Below are positions 15,433-24,610 of a stretch of 64,000 bases of DNA, one piece after another (positions within the stretch are counted from its first letter, which is position 1; every line of letters starts with the position of its first letter). Origin of the DNA: an uncultured Lachnospiraceae bacterium (lineage in GTDB: Bacteria > Bacillota > Clostridia > Lachnospirales > Lachnospiraceae); NCBI GenBank assembly GCA_910579505.1, contig CAJTTZ010000015.1, positions 1 to 64,000 of the forward strand, written 5' to 3'. The notes below the pieces were generated by a model. That model saw nothing but the letters and a program-made list of their open reading frames with translations. It was not told where the DNA came from and ran no database searches. The position numbers and the translations under genes were made by a program.

Positions 15433-16719
15433 TCAGTGTCTGTTTTTCCGTTCTTTCTTAGTCTGAAATCCTTTGATAAAACTTTCCAGTGCCGGCACGA
15501 GCACGATGGCGACCAGACCGGTGGAGAAGCCGTTGTTGTACAAATTTAACCCGCCGTAGAGGGAGGAGGAACATACCACAACTGCGGCGTGCAGCATGCC
15601 GGCGATGACTCCGGCAAGGATGCCGAACTGCCCGGCGATGGGAGAAAGCCCGACGGCGAACACGGCGCCCATCTGGATTCCGGGCGTGGTGGGCTGCATG
15701 TGGTTGAAGAAAGTGGAGAGAAGGACGCCTGCCAGCACCGGCAGATAATTTTTGGCATGGACGCCGAAGGCGGCAAACCCGAATGCAGTCAGGACAGCGC
15801 CGACCACAGGGCCGGACAGGTCGCCGCCGATCAGCACGATATAGGTGGTGCACAGCAGACCGATGATTCCCATATTGACCAATGTAACCGGTGCGCCGTC
15901 CATCAGGACAAAATCGGCGACCGCACGGCCGGGATGGCGCATCAGCCTGAGAAGGGCGCGCATGCCGTTCCCGTTCAGGTACATGCCAAAAAGCAGGGCC
16001 GCCGCAAAATACAGGTACAGACCGGCGAGCAGCCAGAAGGGACGGCCGTAGCTCCAGATGAACACGTCATTGCTTTCCAGACCGAAAGACTGCAGGACGC
16101 ACATCATGACAAAGGCGAAAAGGCCGCCGGCAAATCCCATGTTAAATAGGTTGTAGCCCATGTGCATGGAGGCGGTATGTACGGAGAGCGGCGGCAGCAC
16201 AAAGCCGGAAAAAATACCGACGGCTACAGCGATTCCCAGATTGAGCCCAAAGGAAAAAGGCAGAAGATAGACAAGCTCCGTCACCATGGGAGCCAGACAG
16301 GAGCCGAAGAGGGCCGTATAAATATAGCGGCTCATGCCCGTGCGGTGAAATCTTGCATAGAGCCAGGTCCCAAGCAGCATTGGCAGGACGTTTACCGGGT
16401 TTTTGCCAAAAAGCGCGAAACCGGCGTTGATATAGAGGACCGCCATGGTGAGACCGGTGAAGGGGATTTTCTGCCGGCGGATCAGAAGGATGGCAAGACT
16501 CAGCACAAGCCCCGCGTTAAAGAAGGCGGCGCCAAATCCGGCAAGCGCAAAGTAATCCGTCACAAGGGCGTCCCTTGTAAGCACGATGGTAACCATGCCG
16601 CGCATAAGCTCTCCCGGCGGAGCCAGAAGAAAGGCGGCTGTAAACAGGAGAAGGGCCGTCGCAGAGCTGAATGCGAACATTTCCTTTCCTGCCAGTGAGT
16701 TTCTGATTTTTTCAGTCAT
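15433..16719 (-). CDS. DUF1576 multi-pass membrane protein
   Basis: Integral membrane protein, 428 aa, with about ten hydrophobic segments and several glycine-rich re-entrant-looking stretches (LSPIAGQFGILAGVIAGML, VCSSSLYGGLNLYNNGFSTG). The sequence matches my memory of DUF1576, a Firmicutes family without known function. The ATG at 16719 follows GGGAGG by 8 bases; upstream codons in the same frame run through the divergent M23 gene and are not translated. A transporter role is plausible but unproven. Confidence 0.8.
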   Translation of the reverse strand: MTEKIRNSLAGKEMFAFSSATALLLFTAAFLLAPPGELMRGMVTIVLTRDALVTDYFALAGFGAAFFNAGLVLSLAILLIRRQKIPFTGLTMAVLYINAGFALFGKNPVNVLPMLLGTWLYARFHRTGMSRYIYTALFGSCLAPMVTELVYLLPFSFGLNLGIAVAVGIFSGFVLPPLSVHTASMHMGYNLFNMGFAGGLFAFVMMCVLQSFGLESNDVFIWSYGRPFWLLAGLYLYFAAALLFGMYLNGNGMRALLRLMRHPGRAVADFVLMDGAPVTLVNMGIIGLLCTTYIVLIGGDLSGPVVGAVLTAFGFAAFGVHAKNYLPVLAGVLLSTFFNHMQPTTPGIQMGAVFAVGLSPIAGQFGILAGVIAGMLHAAVVVCSSSLYGGLNLYNNGFSTGLVAIVLVPALESFIKGFQTKKERKNRH

Positions 16720-16886
16720 AGGCAGAGCCTCCCACAAAAGAATCAAATATATTCCTATCATAACAAGATATGCGGCGGGGGACAATGTGATATTTGTCTT
16801 TGGCTGCGATTCAGTTCGCCCGCTTCTGACATAACAGGATTTTGACATACATATATTTAGTGTGAAAAGAGCGCGTGGAGGCCGGC

Positions 16887-17978
16887 ATGAAATATAACAG
16901 GGGACGGGGGCGCGGCAGGATGGCCGCAGGAATCGGGGCGCTTTTGATGCTTGTCCTTGGCTGTGTATGCATTTTGGGAGAGCTGTCCGGGAAGTGGCAG
17001 ATGCCTGTCTGGCAGGGAATCGGCAAAGACCGTACACAGGGGCAGGCGGTAGAAGTAACTGCTGACGGAAACTATATCAAGTGGGTGGAGTTCCATGTTA
17101 CGGAGGAGGCCATGGCGGCTGCCTATGATCTTGATGTGGAAACTTACAGGGATGAGGTTCACCTCAACTGGATTGAACTTCTGTCGTATGCTGCCGCAAA
17201 GAGCGGGGGGAAGTTTGATAAAGGCAGCGTCCGAAAAATTCAGGAGACAGCGGAAAAACTGAAAAGCGGTGACAGTACGATGGAAGAGCTGGCAGAGGGG
17301 ATGGAGTATTACGATTATTATCTGGAGGCATATACGGCGGTGCTCGGCGGCATGATGGGGGAATTTACGCTGGATGGCAGACCCGTCTACGGACTGAAAG
17401 CTTTTTCACCCATAGCAAAAGGCTTTGACTACAGCCACTATGATGATTTCGGGTCCTCGCGCAGCTACGGCTATGCAAGACCCCATCTGGGTCATGACAT
17501 GATGGGGCTGATCGGCACGCCAATCATCGCTGTGGAATCCGGCTACGTGGAGGCGCTTGGCTGGAACCAGTACGGCGGATGGCGCATCGGTATCCGCAGC
17601 TTCGACGGGAAACGCTACTATTATTACGCCCATCTGCGCCAGAATTATCCCTATGCGGAGGGACTTGAGGAAGGCAGCATTGTGACAGCTGGCGATGTGA
17701 TCGGTTATATGGGGCATACGGGTTACAGTACCAAGGAAAATGTAAACAATATAAAGACGGTGCATCTGCACTGGGGGCTGCAGCTTATCTTTGACGAATC
17801 CCAGAAAGAGGGCAGCAACGAGATATGGGTGGATTGCTATGCGCTTTCCAAATTCCTGTATCGCAACAGGTGCGAGGTGGAAAAAGTCGGGGATTCCAGG
17901 GAGTGGAGGAGGGTGGTGCCTATGACAGACCCGGCTGCGGATGCGTACAGAGAGAAAACAAAAATGCCGGTTCAATAA
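16887..17978 (+). CDS. M23 family metallopeptidase, membrane-anchored
   Basis: Zinc endopeptidase of the lysostaphin/LytM fold acting on peptidoglycan. Residues 12-32 are a signal-anchor helix (MAAGIGALLMLVLGCVCIL). A helical region follows (about 60-150), then the M23 domain with H200-x3-D204 (HLGHD), H249 (YYAHLRQNY) and H293-L-H295 (VHLHWG). All zinc and catalytic positions are present. The start at 16887 is fixed by GTGGAGG six bases upstream. 363 aa. Divergent from DUF1576. It resembles LytM-type proteins of sporulation or division, but context does not decide. Confidence 0.9.
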   Translation: MKYNRGRGRGRMAAGIGALLMLVLGCVCILGELSGKWQMPVWQGIGKDRTQGQAVEVTADGNYIKWVEFHVTEEAMAAAYDLDVETYRDEVHLNWIELLSYAAAKSGGKFDKGSVRKIQETAEKLKSGDSTMEELAEGMEYYDYYLEAYTAVLGGMMGEFTLDGRPVYGLKAFSPIAKGFDYSHYDDFGSSRSYGYARPHLGHDMMGLIGTPIIAVESGYVEALGWNQYGGWRIGIRSFDGKRYYYYAHLRQNYPYAEGLEEGSIVTAGDVIGYMGHTGYSTKENVNNIKTVHLHWGLQLIFDESQKEGSNEIWVDCYALSKFLYRNRCEVEKVGDSREWRRVVPMTDPAADAYREKTKMPVQ

Positions 17979-18124
17979 GGGCATTAGCAAAATGCACGAA
18001 AAGTAACCCGGATCAGTAAAATAAATTGTTGAAAGTAAGTATAAATTCAGATATACTTTTTATGGAACTATTTATTTTGCACAGGTGCTTTTTGCAGCCG
18101 GAAATGGGGTATAGGAGAAGGATT

Positions 18125-19819
18125 ATGGGGAAAAGGGAAAACAAGGTATCGGGAAAGAAGAGTCAGGCGGCGCAGTTGAAAGGGCTGGTGCAGCAGGCGC
18201 TGATATCGGTGGCAGTAGGCGCGGTGCTGCTCCTGGGATTTATCTTTTTTAACATTTGTATGTCAGGTATACAAACTGCGCAGGTCAATACGACTGTGGC
18301 GCTGAACCAGTATCGCACCGCGTCAAAGACGCTGACTTATGACATACAGTCTTATGCCGTTACGGGGGACCAGAGTTATTATGACGGCTACATGAAGGAA
18401 CTGAATCAGGACCAGAACAGGGAAAAGGCGCTTGCGACACTGGAAAAATGTTCGCTCAAGGAGAGCGAGTGGACGAGCCTAAACCAGATTGCCGAGATGT
18501 CAAATCAGCTTGTCCCGCTGGAGGAGCAGGCGATTGCGTATGTGCAGGCGGGAGATCTGGAAGCTGCGCAGGCGTGTGTGTTCAGCGCAGAGTACGGAAA
18601 TTCGGTGGCGCAGATCAACCGGCAGACGGACGAGACGATCCAGAACATTCTGGCGAGAAAAGACGGCAGAATGACAGGAATGAAGATAATGCAGTATCTG
18701 ATCGAGGCACTGTTTGCCCTGTCCTTTTTGTATCTTGTGAGGGAATTTATCAAGACCATCAAGTTTTCCGAGAAGGAACTTCTGGAGCCTATCGTAAAAG
18801 TGTCGGATCAGATGGAAGTGCTCGCCGGAGGGGAATTCCATGTGGAGCTTGACCTGGAGGCGGATGAGAGCGAGGTCGGAAGAATGGTTGCCGCCATCGC
18901 GTTTATGAAGGAAAATCTGCTCGGCATGATACAGGAGATTACCCAGACGCTGGAAAAGATGGGCAACGGAAATTACCGGGTGGAGATCAGGCAGGAGTAC
19001 GTGGGTGAATTTATTTCGATCAAGGATTCCCTTGTGCAGATCGCGGAGAAGATGCGGGAAACGCTCGGAACGATCCGCAATGTTTCGGGGCAGATTGACA
19101 GCGGTTCGGAGCAGCTTGCATTTGCGGCGCAGGATCTGGCTGAGAACTGTACCCTGCAGGCAGCGCAGGTATCAGAGCTGATGACGGCCTTTGACGCCAT
19201 GACGAAGAGCATGGAAGAGAACGCCCATGAGGCGGAGGCGTCTGCAACTATGGCGGCAGCGGCGGGCGCGACGCTGTCAAAGGGCAATGAGAAACTGCAG
19301 GAACTGAAAGGCTCCATCCAGGAAATCGGCAGATGCTCCGAGCAGATCAGCACGATTATAGAGGCGATTGAGGATATTGCGTCCCAGACCAATCTGCTTG
19401 CCTTAAACGCGGCGATTGAGGCGGCGAGAGCGGGCGAGGCCGGAAAGGGATTTGCCGTTGTGGCGGAGCAGGTGAAAAATCTGGCAAATGAGTCGGCAAA
19501 CGCGGCGGGCAGGACGACGGAACTGATTGAGACGACCATTTCTGTAATGGACAAGAGTATATCCATTGCGGAAGAGACGGAAGCCAACATGAAACAGGTG
19601 ATGTCCGACGCGAAAGAGGCAACCGAGAAGATGGGGCAGATCGAGCAGATACTTAAGCGGGATACGGAGCGGATGCAGGAACTGAACGTAAATGTGACGC
19701 AGGTTTCCTCGGCTGTCGATAACAATTCCGCAACTTCACAGGAGACAGCTGCAGTCAGCACGGAGCAGAAGTCGCAGGTGGAGACAATGGTAGAGTTAAT
19801 GGAAAGATTTGAGATTTAA
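18125..19819 (+). CDS. Methyl-accepting chemotaxis protein
   Basis: Transmembrane chemoreceptor controlling CheA. 564 aa: first membrane helix about residues 27-48, a four-helix-bundle sensor (50-185) with no recognised ligand pocket, second helix about 190-212, HAMP (213-270), then the long coiled signalling domain. Its hairpin tip IASQTNLLALNAAIEAARAG is intact, as is the flanking GEAGKGFAVVAEQVKNLANES. No CheR-docking pentapeptide ends the protein. The start at 18125 is set by AGGAGAAGG. Fits the flagellin at the window start as evidence of motility. Confidence 0.93.
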   Translation: MGKRENKVSGKKSQAAQLKGLVQQALISVAVGAVLLLGFIFFNICMSGIQTAQVNTTVALNQYRTASKTLTYDIQSYAVTGDQSYYDGYMKELNQDQNREKALATLEKCSLKESEWTSLNQIAEMSNQLVPLEEQAIAYVQAGDLEAAQACVFSAEYGNSVAQINRQTDETIQNILARKDGRMTGMKIMQYLIEALFALSFLYLVREFIKTIKFSEKELLEPIVKVSDQMEVLAGGEFHVELDLEADESEVGRMVAAIAFMKENLLGMIQEITQTLEKMGNGNYRVEIRQEYVGEFISIKDSLVQIAEKMRETLGTIRNVSGQIDSGSEQLAFAAQDLAENCTLQAAQVSELMTAFDAMTKSMEENAHEAEASATMAAAAGATLSKGNEKLQELKGSIQEIGRCSEQISTIIEAIEDIASQTNLLALNAAIEAARAGEAGKGFAVVAEQVKNLANESANAAGRTTELIETTISVMDKSISIAEETEANMKQVMSDAKEATEKMGQIEQILKRDTERMQELNVNVTQVSSAVDNNSATSQETAAVSTEQKSQVETMVELMERFEI

Positions 19820-19847
19820 GCGGGTCTATGGCCGGCCTGAAAGTGGA

Positions 19848-19876
19848 TTGCAAAAACGAAATCCCTATGATACAAT
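19848..19876 (+). promoter_or_regulatory. Promoter of the butyrate operon
   Basis: TTGCAA (19848-19853), 17-bp spacer, TACAAT (19871-19876), followed by a leader of about 90 bases. I found no Rex-type TTGTTAA-N4-TTAACAA site. Confidence 0.7.
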
Positions 19877-19974
19877 AGAAACGGCGGACAATGACAAAAA
19901 AATAACAATCGTCGGCAAGCCTTGATTACAGGGCTTTTCACTAAAAAAATATTACAAATATGGAGGAGAGAAAA

Positions 19975-21156
19975 ATGGCAAAAAAAGTTGTTTTGGCAGG
20001 CGCCTGCCGTACGGCAATCGGCACGATGGGCGGGGGCTTGAGCACCACACCGGCAGCAGAGCTTGGAGCAATCGTTATTAAGGAGGCGCTGAACAGGGCA
20101 GGCGTGGCTCCCGACAAGGTAGACCAGGTGTATATGGGTTGTGTTATTCAGGCAGGACAGGGTCAGAACGTGGCACGCCAGTCTTCCATTAAAGCGGGCA
20201 TTCCCAACGAGGTTCCTGCGGTTACCATCAACGTGGTATGCGGTTCCGGCTTAAACTGCGTGAACATGGCTGCACAGATGATCCAGGCGGGCGACGCAGA
20301 CATCGTGGTAGCGGGCGGTATGGAGAACATGTCCATGGCTCCTTACGCTGTGATGCAGGGTCGTTACGGCTACAGAATGAACAATGGCACTCTGGTAGAT
20401 ACCATGGTAAATGATGCCCTCTGGGATGCTTTCAATAACTATCATATGATTATGACTGCGGACAACATCTGCAGGGAGTGGGGCCTTACCCGCGAGGAGC
20501 TCGATGAGTTTGCGTTAAAGAGCCAGCAGAAGGCTGAGGCGGCACAGAAGAGCGGCGCGTTCGACAAGGAGATCGTGCCCGTTATGGTGAAGAAGAAAAA
20601 GGAAATGGTTGAGTTCAAGGTTGACGAAGGCCCGAGACCGGGTTCCACCATCGAAGGACTGCAGAAACTCCGCCCGATCAATCCCGACGGTTTCGTGACG
20701 GCTGGTAACGCTTCCGGCATCAACGACGGTGCGGCTGCTATCGTTGTGATGAGCGAGGAGAAAGCGAAAGAGCTCGGTGTGAAGCCTATGGCTACTTTCG
20801 TGGCAGGCGCGCTTGCAGGATGCAGACCCGAGATCATGGGTATCGGCCCTGTTCCGGCTACGAAGAAGGTTATGGAGAAAGCCGGCTACAAGATTGAAGA
20901 TTTCGATATCATCGAGGCGAACGAGGCGTTTGCGGCACAGTCTGTTGCAGTGGGCAAGGAGCTTGGCATCGACGTAGACAAGCAGCTTAACCCGAACGGC
21001 GGCGCGATTGCGCTCGGTCATCCGGTAGGCGCTTCCGGCGCGCGTATCCTCGTAACCCTGCTTCACGAGATGCAGGAAAAGGGTGCGAAGAAGGGCCTGG
21101 CTACGCTGTGTATCGGTGGCGGTATGGGGTGTGCTACCATCGTAGAAATGGATTAA
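19975..21156 (+). CDS. thlA: Acetyl-CoA C-acetyltransferase (thiolase)
   Basis: Condenses two acetyl-CoA to acetoacetyl-CoA, the first step of butyrate formation. 393 aa with acyl-accepting C89 (NVVCGSGLNCVNM), the NEAFAAQ motif, the catalytic His in GHPVGASGARI and C-terminal Cys in CIGGGMGCA. ATG 19975 follows GGAGG by 9 bases; the ATG at 19960 lies inside the ribosome site. First gene of thl-crt-hbd-bcd-etfB-etfA. Codon use is strongly biased (AAG, GGC, GTT), as in highly expressed genes. Confidence 0.96.
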   Translation: MAKKVVLAGACRTAIGTMGGGLSTTPAAELGAIVIKEALNRAGVAPDKVDQVYMGCVIQAGQGQNVARQSSIKAGIPNEVPAVTINVVCGSGLNCVNMAAQMIQAGDADIVVAGGMENMSMAPYAVMQGRYGYRMNNGTLVDTMVNDALWDAFNNYHMIMTADNICREWGLTREELDEFALKSQQKAEAAQKSGAFDKEIVPVMVKKKKEMVEFKVDEGPRPGSTIEGLQKLRPINPDGFVTAGNASGINDGAAAIVVMSEEKAKELGVKPMATFVAGALAGCRPEIMGIGPVPATKKVMEKAGYKIEDFDIIEANEAFAAQSVAVGKELGIDVDKQLNPNGGAIALGHPVGASGARILVTLLHEMQEKGAKKGLATLCIGGGMGCATIVEMD

Positions 21157-21189
21157 AGGTTAGTGCAAGACTCATAGATAGTTGTTGAA

Positions 21190-21324
21190 ATTGTACAAAT
21201 AGCATAACCAACGCAGACGCGCTTGCGCTCCATTCCGAGCGTAGCAGGCGCTAAACTCGTGAGAAACCTCGTTAAGCGCTGACGCTCTACAAGGGTCTGC
21301 TTATGGTTATACTATTTGCACAAT
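21190..21324. repeat. Long palindromic element I, between thlA and crt
   Basis: The outer arms at 21190-21218 and 21295-21323 (TTGTACAAATAGCATAACC versus TTGTGCAAATAGTATAACC on the complement) match over about 29 bases and end in GCAGAC/GTCTGC. A second inverted pair inside (GCGCTAAACTCG / CTCGTTAAGCGC) continues the hairpin. It fills most of the 237-base gap. Related ends occur at 23102 and 38584. Confidence 0.7.
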
Positions 21325-21393
21325 GAATGAAGCATTGTGATGCGTTTCGGAATTGTCGAAAATACAAAACAATTTAAGAAGGAGAACCTACAT

Positions 21394-22179
21394 ATGGAAT
21401 TTGTATTGTATGAAGTGAAGGGGCAGGTTGGCGTGATTACGATCAATCGCGAGAAGGCGCTGAACGCCCTCAATTCTACCGTGCTTGACGAGTTGAATGA
21501 GGTGCTGGACGGTGTGAATCTGGATGAGGTGAGATGCCTGATCCTGACGGGCGCGGGCGAGAAATCCTTTGTGGCGGGCGCGGATATCGGCGAGATGAGC
21601 ACGCTCACCAAGGCTGAGGGCGAGGCTTTCGGCAAGAAGGGAAACGATGTGTTCCGCAAGCTGGAGACATTCCCGATTCCCGTGATCGCTGCGGTAAACG
21701 GATTTGCACTGGGCGGCGGCTGCGAGATTTCCATGAGCTGCGATATCAGAATCTGCTCCGACAATGCGGTATTCGGACAGCCTGAGGTGGGCCTTGGCAT
21801 TACCCCCGGTTTCGGTGGCACGCAGAGACTGGCAAGAATCGTCGGTCCCGGCATGGCAAAGCAGATGATCTACACAGCTAGAAACATCAAGGCTGACGAG
21901 GCTCTTAGGATCGGTCTGGTAAACGCGGTATATCCGCAGGCGGAGCTGATGGCGGCGGCTGAGAAGATGGCGGCAGGCATTGCGAAGAACGCACCTATCG
22001 CAGTCCGCAACTGCAAGAAGGCGATCAACGACGGCCTGGAGGCTGGCATGGACGAGGCGATTGTGATCGAGGAGAAGCTCTTCGGCGACTGCTTCGAGAC
22101 AGAGGACCAGAAGTACGGCATGGCATTCTTCCTTGACAAGAACAAGGAGAAGGTGAAGGAGCCGTTCAAAAACTTATAG
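21394..22179 (+). CDS. crt: 3-hydroxybutyryl-CoA dehydratase (crotonase)
   Basis: Dehydrates 3-hydroxybutyryl-CoA to crotonyl-CoA. 261 aa. Oxyanion-hole segments KSFVAGADIGEM and NGFALGGGCEISM are intact, as are the PEVGLGITPGFGGTQRL loop and its downstream partner. The start at 21394 (MEFVLYEVKG) follows AAGGAGA. Third step of the pathway but second gene of the operon; hbd starts 81 bases later. Confidence 0.96.
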   Translation: MEFVLYEVKGQVGVITINREKALNALNSTVLDELNEVLDGVNLDEVRCLILTGAGEKSFVAGADIGEMSTLTKAEGEAFGKKGNDVFRKLETFPIPVIAAVNGFALGGGCEISMSCDIRICSDNAVFGQPEVGLGITPGFGGTQRLARIVGPGMAKQMIYTARNIKADEALRIGLVNAVYPQAELMAAAEKMAAGIAKNAPIAVRNCKKAINDGLEAGMDEAIVIEEKLFGDCFETEDQKYGMAFFLDKNKEKVKEPFKNL

Positions 22180-22260
22180 TTGCCTGAAAAAGCAAAGCAC
22201 TGTCGCAGAAAAGAATCTTCGACTAGTATAAAATATTAAAAATATGAAGGAGGAACTACG

Positions 22261-23100
22261 ATGAAAGTAGGTATTATCGGCGCGGGAACAATGGGTTCTG
22301 GCATTGCACAGGCATTCGCCATGACAGACGGTTACGAGGTTTGCCTCTGCGATATCAAGGAAGAGTTCGCTGAGGGCGGTAAGGCAAAGATCCAGAAAAA
22401 TATGAATTTCCTTGTAGGCAAGGAGAAGATCACCCAGGAGAAGGCTGACGAGATCATGGGTAAGATCACCACAGGTTTAAACAATATCTGTGGCGACTGC
22501 GACCTGATTGTTGAGGTTGCGCTTGAGAAGATGGAGATCAAGCAGGCTATCTTTAAGGAGCTGCAGGGCATCGTTAAGAAGGACTGCATGTTTGCAAGTA
22601 ATACTTCTTCCCTTTCCATCACCAAGATCGGCGAGGGCCTTGACAGACCTATGATCGGCATGCATTTCTTCAACCCTGCTGACAGAATGAAGCTGGTTGA
22701 GGTAATCAAAGGCGAGAACACCCCTCAGGATATGGTAGATAAGATCACGAAGATTGCTGAGGAGATCGGCAAGACGCCTGTACAGGTGAAGGAAGCTCCC
22801 GGTTTCGTGGTAAACAGAATCCTGATCCCGATGGTTAACGAGGCGATTGGCGTTCTCGATGCAGGCACTGCTTCCGCAGAGGATATCGACGTAGCTATGC
22901 AGCTCGGCGCTTCCCATCCCATGGGTCCCCTGCACCTTGGAGACCTGATCGGCCTGGATATCTGCCTGGCGATCATGGAGGTGCTCTACAACGAGACAAA
23001 GGACGAGAAGTATGCGCCTCAGCCGCTTCTTAAGAAGATGGTGGAAGAGAAGAAGCTCGGTAGAAAGACCGGCGTTGGTTTCTTTGACTATTCAAAATAG
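22261..23100 (+). CDS. hbd: 3-hydroxybutyryl-CoA dehydrogenase
   Basis: NAD(P)H-dependent reduction of acetoacetyl-CoA to 3-hydroxybutyryl-CoA. 279 aa, with N-terminal Rossmann motif GAGTMGSGIAQAFA and the catalytic His in GMHFFNPADRMKLVEV. The C-terminal helical domain has APGFVVNRILIPMVNEA. GAAGGAGG precedes the ATG. Sits between crt and bcd; element J begins 2 bases after its stop. Confidence 0.96.
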   Translation: MKVGIIGAGTMGSGIAQAFAMTDGYEVCLCDIKEEFAEGGKAKIQKNMNFLVGKEKITQEKADEIMGKITTGLNNICGDCDLIVEVALEKMEIKQAIFKELQGIVKKDCMFASNTSSLSITKIGEGLDRPMIGMHFFNPADRMKLVEVIKGENTPQDMVDKITKIAEEIGKTPVQVKEAPGFVVNRILIPMVNEAIGVLDAGTASAEDIDVAMQLGASHPMGPLHLGDLIGLDICLAIMEVLYNETKDEKYAPQPLLKKMVEEKKLGRKTGVGFFDYSK

Positions 23101-23101
23101 G

Positions 23102-23230
23102 CACGACAAGCAGACTGAGAATAACTCGAAGAAAGATTTTGACTGCTGGCAGGCATAAATCTGTTCTTTGAGTTATTTGAAGGTGCAACGTGCACGAAAA
23201 ATGCGAAGCATTTTGAGTCTGCTTATCGTG
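23102..23230. repeat. Long palindromic element J, between hbd and bcd
   Basis: The outer arms CACGACAAGCAGACTGA (23102-23118) and TGAGTCTGCTTATCGTG (23214-23230) pair with two mismatches. An inner pair AATAACTCGAAGAA / TTCTTTGAGTTATT continues the stem, and small hairpins such as AACGTGCACG lie inside. It shares the AAGCAGACT / AGTCTGCTT ends with elements I and K. Confidence 0.7.
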
Positions 23231-23273
23231 AGAAAGGCAGATCATAAAATAAAACATGGAGGAATAAAAAATC

Positions 23274-24425
23274 ATGGATTTTACGTTAAGCAAAGAACAT
23301 GAAATGGCGAGAGCTCTGTTCAAAGAGTTCGCTGAAAAAGAAGTAAAACCTCTCGCTCAGGAAGTGGACGAGACAGAGGTTTTCCCGAGAGAGACAGTTG
23401 AGAAGATGGCGAAGTTAGGCTTTCTCGGCATTCCTGTTCCCAAGGAGTACGGCGGACAGGGCTGTGATCCTCTGACATACGCTATGTGCGTGGAGGAGCT
23501 CTCTAAAGTATGCGGAACAACAGGCGTTATCGTATCCGCACATACCTCTCTGTGCTGCGATCCGATCATGACCTACGGTACGGAAGAGCAGAAGCAGAAA
23601 TACTTAGTTCCCCTTGCAAAGGGTGAGAAGCTGGGCGCATTCGGTCTGACAGAGCCCGGTGCAGGTACCGACGCGCAGGGTCAGCAGACAAAGGCTGTGC
23701 TTGACGGTGAAGAGTGGGTGCTTAACGGCTCCAAGTGCTTCATCACCAACGGTAAGGAAGCTGACGTTTATGTCATTTTTGCAATCACGGGCACGGTTGA
23801 GAAGCGCGGCCGCATGCAGAAGGAAATTTCTGCATTTATCGTGGAGAAGGGAACACCCGGTTTCACCTTCGGTACGAAGGAGAAGAAGATGGGTATCCGC
23901 GGTTCTTCCACTTATGAGCTGATCTTTACTGACTGTCGCATCCCGAAGGAGAATCTCCTTGGGCAGCAGGGTAAGGGCTTTAACATCGCAATGCACACAC
24001 TGGACGGCGGCCGTATCGGTATCGCTTCCCAGGCGCTTGGCCTTGCGGAGGGCGCTCTCGACAACACCATCGCTTACGTGAAGGAGAGAAAGCAGTTCGG
24101 CAGAGCAATCGGCGCATTCCAGAACACACAGTTCCAGCTTGCGGATATGGCTACCAAGGTTGAGGCTGCGCAGCTCCTCGTTTACAAGGCTGCCATGGCG
24201 AAGGCAACCCAGAAAGTATATTCCGTAGAGGCTGCAAAGGCGAAGCTTTACGCGGCAGAGGTAGCTATGGAAGTGACGACCAAGGCGGTTCAGCTGCATG
24301 GCGGTTACGGCTACATCAGAGAGTACGACGTTGAGCGCATGATGCGCGACGCAAAGATCACGGAGATCTACGAGGGCACAAGCGAAGTGCAGCGTATGGT
24401 TATTTCCGGGGCACTGCTTAAGTAA
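23274..24425 (+). CDS. bcd: Butyryl-CoA dehydrogenase
   Basis: Acyl-CoA dehydrogenase reducing crotonyl-CoA to butyryl-CoA; with EtfAB it is expected to bifurcate electrons from NADH to ferredoxin. 383 aa. The FAD/substrate motif GAFGLTEPGAGTDAQG, the ITNGKEADVYVIFA block and the catalytic glutamate in IYEGTSEVQRMV are present. ATGGAGGAAT precedes the start. etfB and etfA follow, with repeat copy C between. Confidence 0.96.
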   Translation: MDFTLSKEHEMARALFKEFAEKEVKPLAQEVDETEVFPRETVEKMAKLGFLGIPVPKEYGGQGCDPLTYAMCVEELSKVCGTTGVIVSAHTSLCCDPIMTYGTEEQKQKYLVPLAKGEKLGAFGLTEPGAGTDAQGQQTKAVLDGEEWVLNGSKCFITNGKEADVYVIFAITGTVEKRGRMQKEISAFIVEKGTPGFTFGTKEKKMGIRGSSTYELIFTDCRIPKENLLGQQGKGFNIAMHTLDGGRIGIASQALGLAEGALDNTIAYVKERKQFGRAIGAFQNTQFQLADMATKVEAAQLLVYKAAMAKATQKVYSVEAAKAKLYAAEVAMEVTTKAVQLHGGYGYIREYDVERMMRDAKITEIYEGTSEVQRMVISGALLK

Positions 24426-24428
24426 GCG

Positions 24429-24523
24429 CGTGAAAAGAAGTTCTAAGACTCACGCCATAGGGCGTTTCGCCAAGAACTTCTATATTTCACGCCGAAGAAT
24501 ACCAGAAAGCGGTATTCTTCGCA
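24429..24523 (+). repeat. Two-hairpin element, copy C
   Basis: Begins 3 bases after the bcd stop. Outer stem GTGAAA/TTTCAC, inner stem AGAAGTTCT/AGAACTTCT, an apical hairpin of unrelated sequence (CACGCC ATAG GGCGTTTCG), then second hairpin CGAAGAATACC/GGTATTCTTCG. The last pairs differ from other copies on both sides (ATACC/GGTAT versus ATGCC/GGCAT), a compensatory change. A further small hairpin GCGGTGC/GCACCGC follows. Confidence 0.85.
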
Positions 24524-24610
24524 GGACGCGGTGCAACGCGGCACCGCAAACCGAGTGCCGGCTTACGGCAAAAATGATGCACATAAAAAATATAGAAGGA
24601 GAAAAATACA